DNA of 64,000 bases from Limonium bicolor (GCA_023374045.1 CM041779.1:267044131-267108130); one strand, 5' to 3'; counted from the first letter of the stretch, positions 47,135 through 60,500 are shown. Numbers and translations are program-made. The notes: generated by a model from the sequence alone, not told the origin.

Positions 47135-47217
47135 AGGTGGATGTGAAAGATGGTTGGTAATGGAAGTTTTATGGCTATAAGTAATTCCCGTATTCTATCC
47201 ATGATGCGAGGAAATGT

Positions 47218-47253
47218 GAACTTCGAGGACGAAGTTCTTTTAAGGGGGGTAGA
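47218..47253 (+). promoter_or_regulatory. Hairpin and polypurine tract before the 3' LTR of C
   Basis: GAACTTCG-AGGA-CGAAGTTC (47,218-47,237, perfect 8-bp stem) abuts TTTTAAGGGGGGTAGA. The LTR begins two bases later. Confidence 0.9.
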
Positions 47254-47254
47254 T

Positions 47255-50200
47255 TGAATACCCCAAACCTTGGTATGTTGTGTAATGTTAAGCTATGGTA
47301 TTTAAAGGCCAAAAGTGCCTTAGAAAATAAATGAATCATTTAAGCCATGGCAAACACAATAAAAACACTAAGACACGGTATGAGCAAAACATGCTCCTAA
47401 GCCATGAGTGAACTTGGTTAGGACCCAAAGAGCCTACCAAGACTTGATAATGTTTAATTATGACTTTATAAGGCTAATTAAGTCCTTAGGAAACTTGGTA
47501 GACAATGAAACCAAACAAAACACAAATAAATACCTTAAGGTCAATAAGAGCAAAAATGTGCTCTAAGCTTGGGATATGTGTATAAGACCTAATGGTCATA
47601 CCTTACTTTATATTTAATAAATGTTAAGACATAAAGTCAATTACCAAAGAAAACCAAGCTTGAAAACAAGTTAAAACACAAAATGTGCTTTAAGGGAGTC
47701 TTAAAGCACGTTTTTGAAAAATTGTCTTGTAAAGAGTTTTGAATGGCTAAATGTCCATCATTACTCTTTAATTACATGTGTACTATATAGTATCACATTT
47801 GGGTGGCCATATTAGTGGGAAATCAAAAATTTCACTTCTATGTGCCTTGTTATTAGTGAATAGTGATTTTATAACTAGTTTGTAACTATAATGTTATAAG
47901 AAATTAAATGGGTCAACAAGACTAGTATGCCCTCCTAGGCATAATGGTGGCCGGTTTTTAGTATGGTGAGTCACCACCATGTGAAATCAATTAAAGGAAG
48001 GAAGGAAAGAAAGTAAAAAGAAGAAAGTTACTTTAGTACCTAAATATCTTCTAAAAGCAAAAGCAAACCTCATTCTCTCATTTGCCTCCTTATTCACACG
48101 ATCCCATTCTCCTTCTCCCTCTCTTCTTCTTGTTCTCTCTCGGTGATACACCAACACCACCATGGAAGTCCATCTTTGACCACTTGTAAAATCTTGCTCA
48201 CTTAACCAAATCAAAAACAAACACCACCATTCTCTTAGTTAAGCCAAGCTCTACAATCTTGTCTTTCAAAACTTCAAAACCTCCATTTCGGTGCCAAGAG
48301 AAACCACCATGGGAGGAGCTTGAGCTCACCTTTTCACATATTCTTGTTCTCCTTTGCTTCAAGGTAAGGAAACTCAAAGAAAAATGACATTTCCTTCATG
48401 TTTTGTCATGTCCGAAAATCACTCTTAATGGAGTTATTATATTGCCTTGTTCTAGCTTCATTCCAAGCTTTCATGGACTAGGAGGAGTCCTCTCTTGATA
48501 TATATTCAAGCTCTCTTTCCATTCCAAGGTAAAACAATCATGTTAATACCTTAAGATAATATATGCAACTAGGGTTTACAATGAGATAAAGCTTAAAGCT
48601 TACATACTCATTTTAATGTTGGTATATTGTTTAGTTGTTGGCAAGGAACCAAATGCCCTACCGGTTCTACAAGGAAACAAGAAAGAAATTTGTGAGGAAA
48701 AGAGGTAAACAAGCTATCTTAATGTGGTTTAATGCCTTAGGAGAAATAAGCTTATAATGCTTGTTAAAACTACCTAAAGAGCAAATGGTAAATGAGCTAG
48801 TAAAATGCTCTTAAGGAGTTTATTAAAGGAATATGTATTGTTGGGTGTATTTGCAGGTCAAAGGCATTATTATGTGGGAAATTCAGTGTTTAAGGTTTAT
48901 GCCATTTAAGGGCCTAAGAGCCATGCATTTAAGGGCCTAAGTGCCAAGCAATTTAAGTTATGCACTATATTGTGATGTAGTGCTTGATGTGTGAAGTTTG
49001 TGTATAAAATGTGTTGATGGATTTTAGGTGTTCTTGGATGAAATAAGGTAGAAACCTAAGTGTTTGGATGTGGGTACATACTAGAGAAGCTATGGCCAAA
49101 TTTGGGAAATGTGTAAGAAGTTCTAAGTGTGATAAGTGAGTTTGGTGAACTAGGAAGGATTAAAGGTGAATGAATGTTACTTGAGAAGAAAACATGTATT
49201 ATGGTGATTTAGAGTGATGCAAGGATTTAGGTGTTGTTTTGGAAGTTCTAGGAATTCAATGGGTGTTTGGTGAATGTATTAAAGTCTTGGAGAAGTTGTT
49301 TAAGGTTTAGGTAAGGTTGGTATTCAAGGAATAAGTGGTGTTTAGGTATGATGTGAAAAAGGAGATTTAGTTAGTAAGAAAAGAAGTTGAGAGATGATGA
49401 TAAGGTGTAGAGGAAACACCTTGGTGTTGTGGACATTATAGGTGAAATGCCACCTAGAAATCATAAGGAGAAAACATTGTAAGTGTTAGGAATTTTGTGG
49501 AGATATAAGTAAAGGTTTAAGGAATTAGGAGACATAGTTTTGTGAGTGCTTAAGAATATCTTAAGGGTGTGTTTGAAGTGCCAAATGATGTTAGAACACA
49601 TTAAGAGGCCTTAGGAGAAGTTTGGTGAAGGATTGGCAAAGTTTGGGAAAGATTAGAAGGCGACCGACCCAGGGGCCGACCCAGTTTTTGGGTCGGTCGA
49701 GCCTCTGTAAGATGTTGGGAAATGTTCGGTAATGGACCGACCCAGAAGGTTGGGTCGGACATGGGTCGGTCGGTCAAGTTACAAAGGAGGGAAAATGTTC
49801 GCACATGGACCGACCCAGAATGGTGGGTCGGATGTGGGTCGGACGGGCATGATTATAAGGAAGAAAAAGGGGTCTGTAATGGACCGACCCAGATGTGGGT
49901 CGGACGGTGGGTCGGTCGGACCAAAAACATGGTTTAAGGTTATGAAATGATATGAGATGATGGGGATTGGTAGGTAATGATGCCATAAGGTTGTTAAGGA
50001 CATGTTAGGTGAGTTTAAATGGCAACTAGGTGGGTGAAAAGTTGTATTAAAATGTGAGGGTAAAACAAGTTAAAAAGTGAAGTTATGTAATGAAGTTAAC
50101 GGGGAAAAATTATGAGCTTTGGACATTAAATAATCAAGCAAACCCCGATGTTAATAAAAACACATGTGATGTTAACAGTTGTTCGAGAATCACTCGAGGA

Positions 50201-51840
50201 ACATAAGTGGACGTGGTAAAGTGGACTCCGGTGACAGGTATGGTTTTCTTGCAACCTGTGTCCTACCGGATTACACCGGCTTGTATGCCAATGTGATTTT
50301 CTGTATGTTTGCCACGTGTAAGATAAAACATGTAATGAGTTTACAGTAATTCATATATGTGGCGTGTTCAACTCCGATACCATTTAACCTCGGCAGTGTT
50401 AACCTTAGTTAACTGAGTCTAGGATCACATGAGAGTTCGGTATTCGGAGTAAACGACCCGTACCATGGGACGTACTAACCACGGCTATGCGTGTGTTAAT
50501 TGTGTGATATGTGTATGTGAATGTAGGGATCTCCCTTGTATGTTTAACCCAGTTGTAATATTGTATGAGTTGTTATGTGACAGGCTCCATAGTGGGGTTC
50601 TAAGTATTGTCTAAGGTAAGTATGTACTAACAGTAGTGAGGAATCCGGTTTGGCCGGTCGCGCGTTGTTTGGGAGAGGGTATCCTACCTAGCCTTACCCT
50701 TCTCTTTGTTATGGTTGTTTCCCTCACGGGTTATGATCTCCCATTAGCTTACTCCAAAGCTTGGCTATTCTGACTTATGATCGGTTTAGGGGGAACATGT
50801 GTTTGTGTGGTGTGTTAGGGCCTCCAAACCCGAACCGCCTTAACTTAAGTTACTCGTCCAACTATTAGGACGGTAATGAGTGTTGTTGTTATTGTATAAC
50901 GAGCTTATCATGAGACTGATATCATTCTCTAGGCTCACCAGTGTGTAAACAATGTTTGGGTCGGTTCCTAAGCGAACCATTCCCGTTGTGTTATGTGTTT
51001 TGTGGTGATGCAGTATTCATTGCGGTATTAGGTTGTGCACGTAGAAACGTGCAAAGTGTTGTTAGTGTTGTATGTATCGTATGTAGTAGGTTGTATAAGG
51101 TGAAGTGTGTTGTATAATGTGGAGTTGTGGATCATGGATATGATTCCCAGTTTGTGATAAGAGGCGTTTAAGGATAACCCGATTTAAGGGTATGTGTCGT
51201 CTATTAAGGAAGTAGCTCCGTTGGAGGAGAAACACTCTAGGGATGATGAATACCATGGGTGACTTGTTAAGTAGGATGTATTATCCGATTGTTGAGCCAT
51301 TGAGGCGAAATGTTAAGTGTTGTGTGTTTATTGTCACATGCATGATTTAAACATAATCAGCTGCATGCTAAGACGACAATTAGTTGTGCGTGGCCCGGTA
51401 GCATGTGGGCTGCGGGATTACCATACCAGCAAAGGTGCTGAGCCCCTTGGGGCCACCCCTTTCTCTTCTTTTCCTATTTCAGGTACGAAGTGCTGGAAGC
51501 CGTTCGAGAGTAGGACGGGTAGTCATTGTACATGGGTAAACTTTTAAGTGTATGTATACAGTAGGTGTAGTAAGACCGATGTTGTTGTCGGCACCAGTTT
51601 ATAATACTCGGTATAGTTGATAAGGTGTATGTTGTGGTTGTTGTTGTTAATGTAAAGGAATAACAATGTATAGTCGCTCGGGAATTTAGCCCATCAGACC
51701 GGTACAATGTATATGGATTAGCCTTGTTAGCCACGTGGGTGGCTAACGGCGTGTAACACCAGGGAGTTAAGTAATGTGATGAGGTTGTAATTCCGCTGCA
51801 ATTTGTTGTAAGTATGTTATTGTTTGGACGGGGTGTTACA
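47255..51840 (+). mobile_element. 3' LTR of C
   Basis: 4,586 bp, TGAATACCCC to GGGGTGTTACA. It is the better-preserved copy of the family. It holds a dyad cluster at 49,661-49,922, a CTATTTCAG-GTAC site at about 51,480 and a perfect stem-loop at 51,726-51,747 (GTTAGCCAC / GTGGCTAAC). Shared with A and, more distantly, B. Confidence 0.95.
49661..49922. repeat. Inverted-repeat cluster in the 3' LTR of C
   Basis: Same four GACCGACCCA / TGGGTCGG dyads as 40,382-40,640, differing by a two-base indel in the last dyad. Confidence 0.88.
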
Positions 51841-51845
51841 CTTCT

Positions 51846-54800
51846 ACCTTACCCTGAAGATTGCATGGGCTCAGTTCTCCATTGTTCCTCTGCACCACTG
51901 GTGTCTTTAAAGCCCAATGTCACGCTACACATCCATAGAGGATCCCGTATTTACCGAATACCCATACATGGCACAACGTAGTCAGTGAATAATTTGGACT
52001 TTAGACACACCTTATCATGCAGACAATGGGAGACCCGACCCCATGCAGTACTCCCCTGAGTTTCCCGAAAAGTGAGTGTGTTGTCGGATCATCACTGGCC
52101 GTGGCGTATGTTTTCTTATCACTTCGGGTATCCTGACCTTTCGAACTTACTCACTCAATGAGGGGCCTTCTTTATAACATGCCCCGCGAGGGGCATAGTA
52201 GTGAAAAACCCCAAGAGATGACAGTGAAGGGGGTGATGGTTCCCCTGGTGAGACGGAATCATAATTGACCTGAAAAGTGATTATCCCAACATTAACACTT
52301 ACAACTCCACATCAAACACAACCCCGATTTACTTTATGCTATACATGTGTGCAAACTGTTTTTTCAAACTAACCTGTTCTAAAATGTTCGGAATTCTTTT
52401 TTGTATGTCTCTTAAGGCTTTCTTGCGAGCTCGTTTAATTTTGAATGTCACCTATATTTTACTCACGAACATTTGGGGTTTTAAAACCTGTCACTTCATA
52501 TTTATTTCTTTAAAATGTTATTTCCAAAACAATTTTAAAAAATAGATTTCGAAAAATCTACTTTCTACAAACGAATTTCAAACAACATTTTCAACCAAAC
52601 ATTATTTCAAAATAGTTTTCAAAGTTGATTTTCACAAAACGTACTTCAAAATAAATGATTTAGTCCCCATGTTGTGACCCGCTATTTTTGAAGTTCTACC
52701 CACCTTCAAGAGCAGCGGTCTTCACCATGGAGCGTAGTAATCATTTCGTGTTTTCACATAAGTGGTGGATTTTCACAAAGATTTAGTGCTCGATCATTCA
52801 TCTTCCCTTCCTCGAAAATATCCCTCATTTCCCTCGTCGGAGCAAGTGGAGTACATGAAGATCAACAACAGCGGTTCAAGCCGAAAATCAGAGCCGTACC
52901 AACCCGAGTCAAGCGACATGTAGACTAGCGATGCTGGTTCGAGTTCAAACTGTCAAAAGTTAGAAAAATACCAACCCGTTTGGTCACAACGCCACTTTGT
53001 TGCAAAATTTTGAAGACAAGCGAGTAGCTGGCGAGGAGCCCGAGGATGAGTGAGCAGCCGGTCAAGAGCCCAAAGATGAGTGAACGACCAATCAAGTGTC
53101 CGAGCACAAGCAGTCGATTAGAAGCCCGAAGACGAACCAGAAGAGTTCAGAAGCTCAAAACTCTCCCATTTAATAACTTTTAGAATTGATGTATAGGTTT
53201 TCCCCTGGCATTCTTTTCTTTCTTGTCAATTTCTGAATAGACGGCATGTATAGGTTTATACATTCCCTTTGAATTTATTTAGATCAATGTGTATAGGGTT
53301 CCCCACTCCCTATTTTATTTGCGAGTGACCGAGCGTCAAATTTCATATTGAGGAAATCCACCACTTTGAAAACACGCGTTTTCAAAATTGTTTTCTAAAA
53401 CTTGGTTTCTTTTGGCATGCAAGTATAATAAAAAGAACGAATAAGGGATGACCCCTCACAATTAATGTCATTCATCAACTTTACATTATGGGGTAACAAT
53501 TCACGGTATCTACAAGAGGCATCCCCTAAATAAACAACACCAACAAATGCAACCGAGCATAAAGCAAAACACATGCATTGCATTCATGACAAAAAAAAGT
53601 CACTTGCACTTCCAGTCATTTCAAATCCATCAATCATTCACGAGTCTTGTCCACCTCAAAATTTGCACAATCATGTGTTCCATTCTAACCTTGGCACACA
53701 CCATCTTTCTTCCAATATCTCAACCTTCAAAGCCCGATCATCAGAGGGACAGAAAAGAAAACCGGGAAGTTCAAACCCCTCCCAGTCAGAATCACTATGC
53801 ACGCCAGTGACCAAAAGGGAAAAATGTGTCATATCATAGGGCCACCATGCGGGAGTTGTCACTCCCTAAAAGTTTAAAACTTTGGAGCCAATAACCAGCT
53901 GAACATTGTTCCAAAACAACTTCTCTCACATCACGCCACACCCAACAGCTATACCATCTTCAGGGCCAACGATGATAGGATGAGCTTCATGAACCGCGAG
54001 CTGAATTCGACTCAAGCGAGACTAGTCACAACCTTACCACTCATGCATTGCATCCAAAAACACAAAAAACATTCAGTTAAAATCCAAAATGATTCATTTT
54101 CATTGTCAATACTTCATGCATCCTATATGTAGTAATCTCATATTACCATAATATATTGCATGGTAGATATATAGTTGCATTTGCATACTCCTGTATCAAA
54201 ACGACATCTTTGGGAAAAATCTTGAGAGATTGGTTGAATCGAATGTTGAATCACTAAACTCTCGACCCTTTAATTTACACATAGGTTTAAATCAAAATCA
54301 GCACCACAAGCAGAGTGAGTAGCGTGCGAAGAGTGGTATTTTCCCTTGAATTCTGAACGAGGATACTGGGCAATCCCCTGAGCAAAGAGGGAACATAGAG
54401 CGAGTCCACAGAGGTAAAACCATGAGCGACTTGTGCATTCCTTCAACACATGGAGAGGCACAATTCATAGCGAGATCAATGTTGATAACAAGACACGAAC
54501 TGTGATTCATGAAAAGATTCGAGAAGTAGTAAGAAAACAATCATTGACTAATGAGAATGACGAGGCACTTAGGAATAAAAATCTCCACAAAACCAAAAAG
54601 CTTTGACTGCCCTGTACATAATCCCTTAGTGAGCCCCGTTGAGCTTTTCACTATAAACCTTTTTCTGCGAACTCCACAACATGCCACCCGACATATACAT
54701 ATTTACCTTTGCAATAGAGGAGCTCGAAGGAGCCGGAGCCATGGCCCCTCCCCACCATCTTTCATAAACACAATAAATGAAATGTTTGAAGAAATCAGTG

Positions 54801-55257
54801 AGTCAATGCAACTCCAAAGCCAAACACCAAAAATGAACACCAAAAATGTTCAAGAAGATCGATGAGTCAATGCAACTCCAAAGCTGAAAGCCAAATACAA
54901 AGCAGAGAATGCTTGACAATTGATGTCCCCCTGAAAGAGGCAAGAATGAGGAAGCCAAATCCAAAGGACCAATGATGTCCCCCTGAAATCAATAAAAGGT
55001 TATCAAAAACCGTCTAATCATTCCACCCGTGGCAAAGGCGAAACATGTTCTCTATTGCACAAGAGCTCTACAATTCCCAAATAAATCTCACAGTCCCGTG
55101 TGACATACATCATACCCTTCAGCCCCGTTACAACCCAATAAAGACCTCTAACTCATAAGTTAATGTGCGTAAACTGAAAGTACCGGATCTGAAACATGAA
55201 TCGTATGCTTCGTACTTGTTATCAACATGTCCCAATCATAACAAAGGGGACCGTGAG
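51846..55257 (+). mobile_element. Non-coding continuation of element E
   Basis: This was continuous with 37,987 before C inserted. I see no gag or pol motif in any frame. Text such as the TGTATAGG(G)TTTCCCC copies near 53,190-53,310 and the ATG-rich ACATGCATTGCATTCATGAC stretch fits a Tat/Ogre-like leader by general resemblance only. Short repeats are present (30-bp array near 53,020; GAGTCAATGCAACTCCAAAGC twice near 54,799 and 54,861). It ends where the minus-strand B LTR starts. Confidence 0.45.
53020..53140 (+). repeat. 30-bp degenerate tandem repeat, about four units
   Basis: Successive 30-bp units begin GCGAGTAGCTGGCGAGGAGC, GTGAGCAGCCGGTCAAGAGC, GTGAACGACCAATCAAGTGT and a shorter GCAGTCGATTAGAAGC. 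Confidence 0.65.
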
Positions 55258-57574
55258 TGTAACACCCCTACCGCTAATCCTTTACTTACCGTCTAATCGC
55301 CCTAATAATCCTACTACGTCGCAGCGGAAATACTACTACTACGGCGGGTGATACAACGCCGCTAACCGCCCATACGGCTAGCTAGGTTTACACTACTTAC
55401 AATCACGGTCTGATGTCTAGATATACCGAGCTACTACATTTCATTCCGAATACAAAAATCATATACTTACATTGCTGGATTACCGAGTATCAAGTATGGT
55501 TAATTACATTCCTTTCAATCTTCCAAAAATAATGAGTTCCTACCAACTACTCATCTACACCATCTCAATATTCTTTCATTATCCAAAAGGGTGTACCCCA
55601 TGGTACACCGGCTAACAAAACCTACAACCGTGTACAACTTAGTACACCATTCACAATTCATTAATTACAGACAAAAAGAATCAAACTTAAACTCTTCGTA
55701 GCCTTCACCCGTCTCGAGGACCTGCATTATATTAAAAACATCGCCCCAAGGGGCTCAGCAAAAGCTGCGCATAAACTTCGCATATACCGCGTGCTAACTA
55801 GGGTACACCGACTATTTAAGGTCGACTGTACATGCGGTTCATTATTTTCACGCATACATGCTTTACATACAACATACAATCATATACAATTCAATACACA
55901 ATCCAAGACAGCAGTACAATAGGACAATACTTACCTTCACAAGGGTTAGCCAAATTACGCATCCGGGTTAATCGGATGCTTATTACTCTTTTACTCATTA
56001 CACATTACTTTCTCTTACTTTACTTACTTACTTTACCATACTTGTTTACTCATTCTTACTTACTTACTTTTACTCATGTTAAGTCGGTATGACCTCCGGG
56101 CAGGGACTACACCGTCCCACCACCGGGTTTTACTTGACTCTCCAATGCAGGACGCTACCCAGAAGGGGTTTGGGCCGTGGACCAGTTAAGAGTCAGGAAT
56201 TGGAGCCAACCTCTTTTGACTCCGCCTCCTCACGCGTGGCCGAAACTATATCGGACTTCTACTCATTCCAATTTAATTACCAATTTATTAAGTTAGATTG
56301 GTTAGCTTGTTAGGAATCAGTTAGAAGTCCAATCACAATAACATTCGGTCACAATACCATATATCATGCATGCACACACTCATATTCATCCATACATTTC
56401 ATGAATTATACAAACTATGATTTAAGAAAATATCCAAACAAGGAACAACATCATGTATTCACAAGTAAGCATAATAATTCCGATTCATGCATTTATCTTA
56501 TTTGGTGATCAATTAGCACACAACACACAAATCAGAGTAACCAAGGTAGCATACGGGGCATGAGAAGTTCATACCGTTCACCGTTGTACTTATATCCAAC
56601 TTTCCTCCGGTGTTCACAATCCAAGTCCTATGACATACATACAATCGAGTGATTAATCTACTATCATTAACTTAACTCGATTACTCTTACGTTTCCTAAC
56701 TCATACTTACTATATCTTTACAATTCTTACACTTACACATGGTTTACTTACTCTTTATTACTTTTAAAACTTGTTTATACTCTTAATGACCTTTAACCAT
56801 CTTTAATTAGGTCCTAATTATCTTATACCATCATTACCATTCTCTTCCTTACCTTAAAACCCAATTAAGAAACTTAATTTTACAAATTTTGGTTGTTCCG
56901 GGACCTTGTCCGGGTCTTAAGTCCCGGACCAACATGTGGTCACAATTCTCGGCCTGATTTCAATTATGGTCCGGGACCTTATACTTAAGTTAAGTCCCGG
57001 ACCCAAGGCTTTGAGAACTCTCGGATGGATTTTTGGTACTAGTCCGGGTCTTCATGCCTAAGGTAAGTCTCGGACCTTAAGCTTACAAAACTCTCGACAT
57101 GTTTTATCAGGGTGGTCCGGGTCCTTGTATGGGGGTTAAGTCCCGGACCACCACAGGATTTTTACTCTCGGGGTGATTTTGCACACTGGTCCGGGACCTA
57201 GTCCTGGACTAAGGTCCCGGACCCTACTAGATTTTCACAGATTTTAAGTTTCTCCCATTCTGTTGCAAACCAAACTTTGCCTAATTAATTCCCCATTGTT
57301 CCTACACTTAATCCCACATCTTTTAGCACCTAATTAGCCTCCTAAACATGTCTAAATCCATTACTAATCTATTACTCCCTTTTATACTAATTCACTCACA
57401 TATTTTCTTAAGTTTTCATTTCAGCACTTACACTATTTTCCCTTAGTTGCATTTTGCTACAGATTTTAACTCTCACTTTCTCCACCTATAGCTTCCTCAT
57501 CTAATGTCATTTCTAAAGCTTACAATGCATTAACTATCTCTCCTAACCTACCCACTAACTTGCTCAAATCAAAA
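55258..57574 (-). mobile_element. Family B LTR, 3' part, reverse orientation
   Basis: It starts TGTAACACCCCTACCGC, the reverse complement of the family B end. It carries five GGTCCGGGAC / GTCCCGGACC dyads at 56,897-57,223 and a stem-loop GCTAACCG / CGGCTAGC at 55,361-55,382. Its 5' part is displaced by the D-type LTR at 57,575. No primer site lies on the 55,257 side, so it is a 3' or solo LTR. Confidence 0.82.
56897..57223. repeat. Inverted-repeat cluster in the reverse B LTR
   Basis: Five dyads. The clearest are 56,968-57,003 and 57,188-57,223 with 10-bp arms GGTCCGGGAC and GTCCCGGACC. Spacing is 70-75 bp. Confidence 0.85.
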
Positions 57575-60500
57575 TGTAACACCCCTCTCAAATAAACACG
57601 TAGTAGTCACTCACGTTAGCAGAAAAGTAAAACGTCTTACAGCGGAAAGAAATAAACAACAACATTAAACTCACTCGGGTGTCACCTGCCATCGCTCGCC
57701 CATGCGAGTAACGAAGCAGTAATTAAATCCAACGCTAAAACAACAATACTACTCAACCGCAGTGACGATGAGATATCTCCTATACATCATACTAAGTCCA
57801 TATCCACAACAGTCGACAAGTGAGCATCTACCCAAATCCCAAATACATACAACCGTACCGGCATACATCCACAGACTGATGCTGTTATACAAATAAATTT
57901 CATGTGCAGTAATTAAGGTAATCCTAACTACCCTGTACCCGCACTTCGGCTTCGACGGAGATCAACAACCTGCACAATAAGTGTAGTCTCAGCGATAGAC
58001 GCTGAGTATGCCGAATTTGGACCCTATTGGTCACTTGTCATTTTTAACCGTCTTGATATTAGGTTGATTTCATGCTTTATCATTTTACAGATATAATAAA
58101 TACTGTAACAACATGCATGATTTATAGCCATTCATCCGATCCGAATAGTCATTTAAATATACACAGCACAATCACACATCATACAGTACGACAACATTAG
58201 TAAATCATACGTCGTATTTTTATCATCATGTATCACAACATTCGGCCCCCCGGGCCCTCACATATCATTTGTTTTGGTTAGCACTGTCGGGCGTCAATTA
58301 GGACAACCCGAAATATACTCACTTGGACAGTAGTCCCGTACACACAAGGTGCTCACTGCCCTGATCATCCAAAGACTCTGGGACTATTTCACTTTGCCTT
58401 TGTAAAGGCATCCATTTAGGTGGCCAAGGGCCTGGTGCCAACGGTAGCACACTCCGCTTGACGATCTATCTAGGTTCGTTCAGGATTAACTAGGGTAACC
58501 CGATACGGGATAACCCAAGAGATCTCTACGCGCGACCAGCAGCCAGTGACTGTCTGGATTAAGGTACATCATCACATTCATTCATACTCCACTATAAACT
58601 TCATTAGTTAGATAGTTAGTTACAGTTTTAATCATGGAGACATTCACTTATTTTGTTGGCTGCCCGGTGGGACTTACGCATGCCTAGAATGATTCTAGGT
58701 AGTATTTATGTTCGAGTTGAAGCTCTAGGGACCGACAATGTCGTGTCCCGTCCCTAAGTGTTTTACTTATGTTATATCTACATACTTGTAATACTTAGCG
58801 TATTAGGTCAAGCAGCGATAATTCCAATCACACGTCTCGCATATGTAGTTTTATATAAGTCGATCTATAGTTGACGTAGTATTAGTCCCGTAGGACATTC
58901 GTGCATAAATTAATAATGCAGTAACACAGATATCCATCACACACATAATCACATACATACATCCACACAAGTTATTTATCAAACAAATCCGAGCCCGAGG
59001 AATTCCTCAGGACAACTCGGATCAAACCTCTTTACATACCGTACACCGTGTCAAGGTCGCGCAGTGTAGACCACTAAGCTTTCTCGAGCGCGCACGTCTG
59101 ACAGGCGATCTAACAATACGAAGAACGCTATATGTCAATCCACATGACCGTATGATTCGGTATTTCCGAATAACGTCTGTAATCCCGGTACTACGCCCCC
59201 GGATTTTCAACTGTTACTAATTAACGAATTGTTATCTTAAAAATTCCTTACTTGTAGTGAGTATTAGTACTCGGTTTAGCAAAGATGTCGGTTTCTATGC
59301 GGACATCATAGTTAACGTTTTCAACCTAGGAATTACAGTTTCCAACCCGTAATATTTTGAAACGTTACGCTTTACATAACTTCGTTCGCTCTCGTATATT
59401 TCTAATCCAACCGTTATATTGCATGCATAGGTATTTTCATAATCCTATAGTTGCATGCATGGTTATAGTTTATAACCTATGGTTGCATGCATTTATTGCA
59501 ACGTTAGTTTGTAATGCACAATAGATTATTATTCCTCGGTATACCTTATATTGTTCAACTTCTCATTTATGTAACAACTTGTATTCATTTAAAACCTTAT
59601 GACATTATAGTATATAATTACACTAATAAGTCAATATTCATTATTTATTATTATATGGGTTGTAAACCATAATATATATGCATGTTATTTGCGCCGGTTT
59701 GCATATATGTATATATATACATTGATTCTTAATGAAATATGAAACCTTACATCATGCACATGTTATTTCTTATTCAAGGTTTATTTTTCATGCTCGAAAT
59801 CATATGGTACTCATAATATTTATGTCATTGTATACTATAGTTTACAATTTCATTTCTTGCATGATATTCATGCGGTATAGTACATAGTTTTATAACTATG
59901 TTTTAACCACATACATTTATACGATGTTACACTCATATCTTATATTATATAACATGATATTTTATATTTCATTCAACATTACAATGTATAGTTTTTAAAC
60001 CATATACACATATATTTGCCGCAAGGCATACATGTTGTACAATTATTAATTCTTCATTCCTCATAGTTTTCATTAATTACAATTTAACCACACATTTCAT
60101 AACATGTCATTTTAACCTTACGTTATATCATTTGAACATTATGATAAATATATATAAGTTTCATTATTTTCGGTAATTGCACTCAGACCCTAGGTCTGTT
60201 TTGAACTCTCATTTCCAACCCTCTATTTTCCTTATAATTCCAATCATGACACATATATTATATAATGTTACACATACTATACATTATATCATTTTATTCT
60301 ATTAATTCATTACAACATATGGTTTATATATATATATACTTACCGAACAGCCCTCATGCTATTTTGGTTTATTCCTTTCCAGGACCATATATTTTCTATA
60401 TTTGCACATAGCCACATATATTATAACAAGTTACACACTTAGGTTATATAATATGGTTTTGATATTTATTACTCATATAACCTATAGTTTGATTATGCTT

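Larger units (their letters stand above)
42519..47254 (+). mobile_element. Non-coding internal region of C
   Basis: 4.7 kb with only short, domain-free frames (longest 123 codons). The 5' half resembles the B internal region. The 3' part holds an internal PPT-like cassette (45,853-45,887), a train of five small hairpins (46,943-47,134) and the terminal PPT. Conservation of a non-coding interior between B and C suggests retained signals such as packaging or RNA structure. Confidence 0.85.
37988..51840 (+). mobile_element. Element C: complete LARD, 13.85 kb
   Basis: The target duplication CTTCT is perfect (37,983-37,987 and 51,841-51,845). LTRs are 37,988-42,518 and 47,255-51,840, starting TG and ending CA. 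A primer site and a polypurine tract bound 4.7 kb of internal sequence without gag or pol motifs in any frame. Very long LTRs with a non-coding interior define large retrotransposon derivatives. Shared signals (primer site, PPT cassette, LTR end) suggest it is moved by proteins of a D-like chromovirus. The LTRs are nearly identical over long stretches, so the insertion is recent. Confidence 0.93.
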
